Part shown: positions 5,983 to 9,962 of the stretch, one piece after another
Position numbering within the stretch: the stretch's first letter is position 1
Layout: each line of letters begins with the position of its first letter
Assembly (NCBI GenBank): GCA_027058925.1
Contig: JALTAS010000155.1
Coordinates: forward strand, 1-9,962
Source: Persephonella sp.
Lineage (GTDB): Bacteria > Aquificota > Aquificia > Aquificales > Hydrogenothermaceae
Length of the DNA stretch: 9,962 nucleotides
Direction: 5' to 3'
Notes under the pieces: generated by a model
The model's database searches: none
The model's input: the letters and a program-made list of their open reading frames with translations, nothing else
Told to the model about the DNA's origin: nothing
Program-made: the position numbers and the translations under genes

Positions 5983-8397
5983 CTAAGTCCTTAGTTTAAG
6001 TCCTTTAAATTTATCTTTCAGACTTTCTATCATGTCCTTAACTATACTGTTTACCTCTTCGTCTGAAAGAGACCTGTCTTCAGCCCTAAAATCAACAGAA
6101 ACAGCAACGCTTTTTCTGTTTTCATCAATGTAATAAACATCAAAAAGCTCAACCCTACCAACATGTTCTGAGCTTTCTTTAATAGCTTTTAATAATTTAT
6201 CCACCTGAACAGATTCGTCAACTTCAAAAGCTATATCCCTTTTGACTGATGGGAATTTTGGAAGTTCTTTAAACACAGGTAAAGGTCTGTTTTTAAACAG
6301 ATTAAACAGGTATCCTTCTTTTTCTACCGCAGTGTCTGAAAGCTTCCTTAGAACATACCTCAGCTTAAGCTCTGAAATATAAACATCTTTTGGTATCTCT
6401 AAAATATCTGCCTTTTTAGGGTGGATTCTGCCTATATATCCCACATTCTGACCTTCTATGAATAGTTCTGCTGATTCATATGGATTGAGATAAGACTTTT
6501 CAGAAGGTCTAAGCTGGATATCAAAAAACCCTAACGTTTTAAGATAGCTTTCTATCACACCTTTAAGTTTTAAAAAATCCCAGCTTATCTGTGTTGAAAA
6601 TGATCTGTTTCCTTTAGTGTAGTTAAAACCTTTAACAGCCTTGCCTGTAGCAAGCATCCCTGTTCTTATTTCCTCATGTTCTTCAAAAAACACAGATGAA
6701 ATCTCAAAAATCTTTATATCCCTGTTTTGAAATCTCAGGTTGTGGATCAAAGTTTTAATTAGAGAAACAGCAAGGTTATCCCTCATTATACTCTGGGTTT
6801 TCAGAAGATAATTTTTAATCCTGATAGGAGGAACAGGAATACCTAAGATGTTGTATATCTCCTCATCAACAAATGTGTATGTAACAACCTCGTCAAAGCC
6901 GCTGTCTTTGAAAAAATCTCTGGTTCTTAACTCAAACTGGAATTCCTCACTTTTTCTGAAAGATTCTACAGGAATTTTAGGGAATGTCTCTTTGGCTTTA
7001 TTTAAGCCCTCAAGCCTTCCAACCTCCTCAACAAGATCTATCTCCCTCTCAAGATCCATAGATCTGAATGCAGGTATTTTTGATACAGTTCCATCTTCAA
7101 CGATCTGTGTAGGTATTTCTAACCTCTCAAGAATCTGTTTTGCTTTCTCTTTGGAAATACTGAATCCTAAAACTCTCTTTGTTGTTTTTTCTCTGAGCTT
7201 TATCTCTCTGGGTTCATATGGATCAGGATATATATCTTTTTCCCCAAAAGCTTCTCCATCTGCCAGCTTTGTTATAAGCTCAATAGCCTTGTCCTGTGCA
7301 TTTGGAAGGTTCTCAATATCAACCCCCCTTTCAAATCTGTAAGATGATTCTGTGCTGAGGGCAAGCCTTTTTGATGTTTTTCTGACGCTTATATTGTCAA
7401 AAACAGCAGCCTCAAGGAGTATATCTGTCGTATTTTCATCAACCTTACTGTTTTCACCGCCTATAATCCCTGCTATAGCCAGCACCTTGCTATTATCAGA
7501 AATAACTATATCTTCAGGTCTTAAAGATCTTTCTTCCCCATCAAGGGTTATGATCTTTTCTCCCTTTTTAGCATTTCTGATTTTTATACCGCCTTCTATC
7601 TTTTTTAGATCGAATGCATGGAGGGGTTGTCCTTCCTGAAGGAGAATGTAGTTTGTTATGTCAACAATGTTGTTTATCGGGTTTTGCCCTGATTTTATTA
7701 GCTTAAGCTGAATATCAAAGGGAGAAGGTTTTACGGTTACCCCTTTTATTATTACGCCCCTGTATCTGTATGCCTTTTCTGTCAGAAGCTCAATCTGAGG
7801 GATTTCCTCCTGGGCTATTGAAACAACAGGCAGTTTTTCTTTTCTTTTTATCCCGAAAACAGCCCCTATTTCCCTTGAAAGACCTCTTACGCTTAGGGCA
7901 TCTCCCCTGTTAGGTGTTATCTCTATCTCAAAAATGTCCTCTTCCCCAAGACCAAGCAGTCTGTTAGGGTCTTCTCCTTCTTTTACATCATCAGGAAGTA
8001 TGAAAATCCCTTCAGCCTTTTCAGAAATACCCAGTTCCTCAAGGGAGAGGAACATTCCCTCCGATAAAACAGAACCAAACTTCACGGGCTTTATCACCAG
8101 ATCTTTTATTCTTGCACCTACTTTTGCAAGAATAACCTTTGCACCTTCAAAAACATTTTTTGCAGCCGTTACAACCTGATACTTTCTCTTTCCGTCTGTT
8201 GCCTCACAGATAAGGAGTTTATCTCTCTCTGGATGTTTTTTTACAGATGTTATCTTCACAACTACAGAGTTTTCCACCTTTTTTCCGAACTTCTCAACAA
8301 CAGTCTCTATACCTGTCTCGTTGAGCCTCTGTGCAACATCTTCAGCAGGAATGTCTATATCAAGAAACTCCTTTATCCATGAGTAAGGAACTCTCAT
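5983..8397 (-). CDS. pheT: Phenylalanine--tRNA ligase beta subunit
   Basis: This is the beta chain of the heterotetrameric phenylalanyl-tRNA synthetase. It holds the tRNA-recognition and editing domains and partners with PheS encoded just upstream. The 804 residues match the full-length bacterial form. In order: N-terminal B1 part; an EMAP/OB-like tRNA-binding domain (about 42-150, with VKKHPERDKLLICEA); the B3/B4 editing region (about 205-375, with GQNPINNIVDITNYILLQEG and QPLHAFDLKKI); the B5 domain (about 398-470, ending in LVEEVGRLEGLNK); a catalytic-core-like domain (about 480-685); and a C-terminal ferredoxin-fold anticodon-binding domain (about 713-804, FPSVKRDIAFEVD through SLSDEEVNSIV). 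The ATG at 8397 overlaps the pheS stop as ATGA, with AAGGGG five bases upstream. Nothing is missing or odd. The 250 bases after it contain the ssrS locus. Confidence 0.98.
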   Translation of the reverse strand: MRVPYSWIKEFLDIDIPAEDVAQRLNETGIETVVEKFGKKVENSVVVKITSVKKHPERDKLLICEATDGKRKYQVVTAAKNVFEGAKVILAKVGARIKDLVIKPVKFGSVLSEGMFLSLEELGISEKAEGIFILPDDVKEGEDPNRLLGLGEEDIFEIEITPNRGDALSVRGLSREIGAVFGIKRKEKLPVVSIAQEEIPQIELLTEKAYRYRGVIIKGVTVKPSPFDIQLKLIKSGQNPINNIVDITNYILLQEGQPLHAFDLKKIEGGIKIRNAKKGEKIITLDGEERSLRPEDIVISDNSKVLAIAGIIGGENSKVDENTTDILLEAAVFDNISVRKTSKRLALSTESSYRFERGVDIENLPNAQDKAIELITKLADGEAFGEKDIYPDPYEPREIKLREKTTKRVLGFSISKEKAKQILERLEIPTQIVEDGTVSKIPAFRSMDLEREIDLVEEVGRLEGLNKAKETFPKIPVESFRKSEEFQFELRTRDFFKDSGFDEVVTYTFVDEEIYNILGIPVPPIRIKNYLLKTQSIMRDNLAVSLIKTLIHNLRFQNRDIKIFEISSVFFEEHEEIRTGMLATGKAVKGFNYTKGNRSFSTQISWDFLKLKGVIESYLKTLGFFDIQLRPSEKSYLNPYESAELFIEGQNVGYIGRIHPKKADILEIPKDVYISELKLRYVLRKLSDTAVEKEGYLFNLFKNRPLPVFKELPKFPSVKRDIAFEVDESVQVDKLLKAIKESSEHVGRVELFDVYYIDENRKSVAVSVDFRAEDRSLSDEEVNSIVKDMIESLKDKFKGLKLRT

Positions 8398-9428
8398 CTT
8401 ATCCCCTTAAACTGGTGATTAAACCTCATGTCATTCTCAAATAGTAGCCTTATATCATTAATTCTGTATTTCAGCATGGCTATCCTTTCTATGCCGAGAC
8501 CAAAGGCAAATCCTGTATATTTTTCCGGATCAATACTAACGGCTTCAAAAACATTTGGATCAACCATTCCACAGCCAAGTATCTCAAGCCACCCTGTTCC
8601 TTTGCAAACCCTGCACCCTTCACCACCACAAACAGTACAGCTTATGTCAACCTCTGCTGAAGGTTCTGTAAATGGGAAGTAGCTTGGTCTAAACCTGATC
8701 CCAACATTTTTTCCGAACACAGACTCAAGGAAAATCTTAAGAATACCTTTCAGGTCCGTGAATGTCACATCTGTATCAACAAGAAGCCCTTCAATCTGGT
8801 GGAACATGGGGGAATGGGTCGGGTCTGCATCTTTTCTGTAAACCCTTCCTGGTGCAATAACAGCTATAGGAGGCTTCCTTGTCAGCATTGTTCTTATCTG
8901 AACAGGTGATGTATGTGTTCTCAGCAGATCTCCATTGTTCAAGAAAAAAGTGTCCTGCATATCTCTTGCAGGGTGGTCTTTTGGTATGTTCAGCATATCA
9001 AAGTTGTACTCTTCCTTTTCAACCTCAGGACCTTCTGCAACAGAAAAACCCATTGAGATGAAAATCTGAGATATCTCAACAAGCGTTGAAATAATAGGGT
9101 GTGAACTTCCTGCCTCAATCCATGCAGAAGGAAGAGTTATATCAATCTTGTGCTTTTTTAACTCTTCCTCAAGGGCTTTTTCTTTCAGCTGAACTTCTTT
9201 TTCCTTTATAAGATCCTCTATCTGCTCTTTTATTCTGTTTGCAAGCTGTCCTATCTCCTTTCTTTCTTCAGGAGAAAGCTTTCCAAGAGTTTTAAGGATA
9301 GTTTTAAGCTTTCCTTTTTTTCCCAGATATTCCACCCTTAAGGAGTTTAGCTTATCAAGGCTTTCTACCTTTTTAATAAGCTCAACAGCTTCTTTTCCTA
9401 AGCTCTCAATCTGATCTTTCAGGTTCAA
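8394..9428 (-). CDS. pheS: Phenylalanine--tRNA ligase alpha subunit
   Basis: This is the catalytic class II subunit that charges tRNA-Phe, 344 residues, normal length. The N-terminal ~90 residues form the antiparallel coiled coil that contacts tRNA. The catalytic domain follows: AEGPEVEKEEYNFDMLN (about 131-147), RTHTSPVQIRTML (170-182), motif 2 region GRVYRKDADPTHSPMFHQIEG (about 194-214), FPFTEPSAEVDI (about 251-262) and motif 3 GFAFGLGIERIAML (306-319). A CxxCxxxxCxxC cluster at Cys264, 267, 272 and 275 probably binds zinc; it occurs in many PheS proteins. The start is TTG at 9426-9428, supported by AGGGG six bases upstream and by the coiled coil beginning immediately after; no ATG lies nearby. 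It follows rplT by three bases, in the common rpmI-rplT-pheS-pheT order. Confidence 0.97.
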   Translation of the reverse strand: MNLKDQIESLGKEAVELIKKVESLDKLNSLRVEYLGKKGKLKTILKTLGKLSPEERKEIGQLANRIKEQIEDLIKEKEVQLKEKALEEELKKHKIDITLPSAWIEAGSSHPIISTLVEISQIFISMGFSVAEGPEVEKEEYNFDMLNIPKDHPARDMQDTFFLNNGDLLRTHTSPVQIRTMLTRKPPIAVIAPGRVYRKDADPTHSPMFHQIEGLLVDTDVTFTDLKGILKIFLESVFGKNVGIRFRPSYFPFTEPSAEVDISCTVCGGEGCRVCKGTGWLEILGCGMVDPNVFEAVSIDPEKYTGFAFGLGIERIAMLKYRINDIRLLFENDMRFNHQFKGIR

Positions 9429-9431
9429 TCC

Positions 9432-9788
9432 TTACCCCTGAGAAAGAGCTGATTTTGCTGTTTCTGCAAGTTTTGTAAACACTTCAGGATCTGTAACAGC
9501 TATGTCAGCAAGGACTTTTCTGTTCAGATCAATACCTGCAAGCTTCAGCCCATGTATAAACTGGCTGTAGGACAGACCGTTTAATCTTGCAGCAGCATTG
9601 ATCCTTGTTATCCACAGCTTTCTAAAATCCCTTTTTCTGAGTCTTCTATCCCTGTATTCATACTGGAGGGATCTTAATACCTGTTCTTTTGCCCTTCTGT
9701 AAGATCTATGCTTTGCCCCGTAATATCCTTTAGCAAGCTTTAAGATCTTTTTCTTATGTTTCTTTGAAGATGGTCCTTTTACTCTCAT
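9432..9788 (-). CDS. rplT: 50S ribosomal protein L20
   Basis: L20 is an early-binding 23S rRNA protein essential for 50S assembly. The 118 residues are the standard length. The strongly basic N-terminal extension ([34 protein letters not shown], about 4-37) is followed by the conserved [33 protein letters not shown] segment (about 47-78) and the C-terminal globular part with [14 protein letters not shown]. The ATG at 9788 has an AAGGAGG site eight bases upstream. It follows rpmI by 14 bases. L20 represses its own infC-rpmI-rplT messenger in several bacteria; the regulatory site would lie outside this window, so this cannot be checked here. Confidence 0.98.
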   Translation of the reverse strand: MRVKGPSSKKHKKKILKLAKGYYGAKHRSYRRAKEQVLRSLQYEYRDRRLRKRDFRKLWITRINAAARLNGLSYSQFIHGLKLAGIDLNRKVLADIAVTDPEVFTKLAETAKSALSQG

Positions 9789-9802
9789 TTATCTTACCTC
9801 CT

Positions 9803-9962
9803 TTATACATCGTTAGGAATCAAGGCAGCAACTTTGTGCTTCAGATTTTCCGGAACATACTTTGCCTTTCTTCCCTGTCTCTTTCTTTTGCTTGATTTTT
9901 TTGTGTTGTAGTGGGAAATTCCACCTTTCCAATACTTTATCTTCCCTTTTGCTGTTACTTTG
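9803..9962 (-). CDS. rpmI: 50S ribosomal protein L35, C-terminal part (5' end outside window)
   Basis: The last 52 residues of a small 50S protein are visible in the minus frame that is open at 9961, ending in TAA at 9803-9805. They include KVTAKGKIKYWKGG, then the family hallmark KKSSKRKRQGRK, then KYVPENLKHKVAALIPNDV. Full L35 is usually about 65 residues, so only roughly a dozen N-terminal residues are missing. The tail is slightly more extended than in Escherichia coli L35, as in other thermophile versions I recall. The position directly ahead of rplT fits the standard infC-rpmI-rplT order. Confidence 0.93.
   Translation of the reverse strand, partial: KVTAKGKIKYWKGGISHYNTKKSSKRKRQGRKAKYVPENLKHKVAALIPNDV

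Noticed and set aside
6848..7342. 164-codon plus-strand open frame opposite pheT
   Set aside because: It is Ser/Leu-rich low-complexity composition expected from the reverse complement of a real gene; pheT is intact and conserved across it.
1..9962. Mobile elements, CRISPR arrays, tRNA genes, or an accessory defence or biosynthetic island
   Set aside because: No transposase, integrase, terminal inverted repeats, spaced direct repeats or tRNA cloverleaf was found; all genes are core functions with uniform composition.

Overview
This window looks like the core chromosome of an AT-rich, thermophilic, chemolithotroph-type bacterium. Protein composition (rich in Lys, Glu and Ile) and the overall gene set resemble Aquificota, most likely Hydrogenothermaceae such as Persephonella or Sulfurihydrogenibium. 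That placement is from memory of protein style and is not an alignment. Almost everything is on the minus strand. The exception is the 3' end of pdxA at the left edge, which runs the other way and collides tail-to-tail with the last minus-strand gene.

In transcription order (right to left), the window opens with a translation operon: the end of rpmI (L35), then rplT (L20), pheS and pheT (both subunits of phenylalanyl-tRNA synthetase), with short gaps or a stop/start overlap. Next is a 250-base gene-free stretch (5733-5982). It holds a promoter-like AT-rich segment and a structured RNA of about 170 nt that I call 6S RNA (ssrS). The call rests on a long closing stem, a 3'-strand segment resembling other 6S RNAs, and its position directly ahead of a 5-formyltetrahydrofolate cyclo-ligase gene. 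The cyclo-ligase gene (fau/ygfA) overlaps rny (RNase Y) by four bases, and rny ends in a strong intrinsic terminator at 3491-3515.

A second minus-strand unit begins beyond that terminator: amt (ammonium channel), a YmdB-family metallophosphoesterase, and a degenerate EAL plus HDOD signalling protein, tightly packed as one probable operon. RNase Y and YmdB, direct neighbours in Bacillus, are here separated by amt and the terminator. The last gene overlaps the 3' end of pdxA (pyridoxal-phosphate synthesis) by 14 bases, with no visible terminator between them.

Taken together the window is housekeeping: translation, global RNA-based control of RNA polymerase (6S), folate salvage, mRNA decay, nitrogen uptake and possible cyclic-nucleotide-linked signalling. 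I see no mobile elements, CRISPR array, tRNA or rRNA genes, and no convincing undescribed system. The most interesting parts are the RNA locus, its junction with the cyclo-ligase gene, and the amt-ymdB-EAL/HDOD unit.
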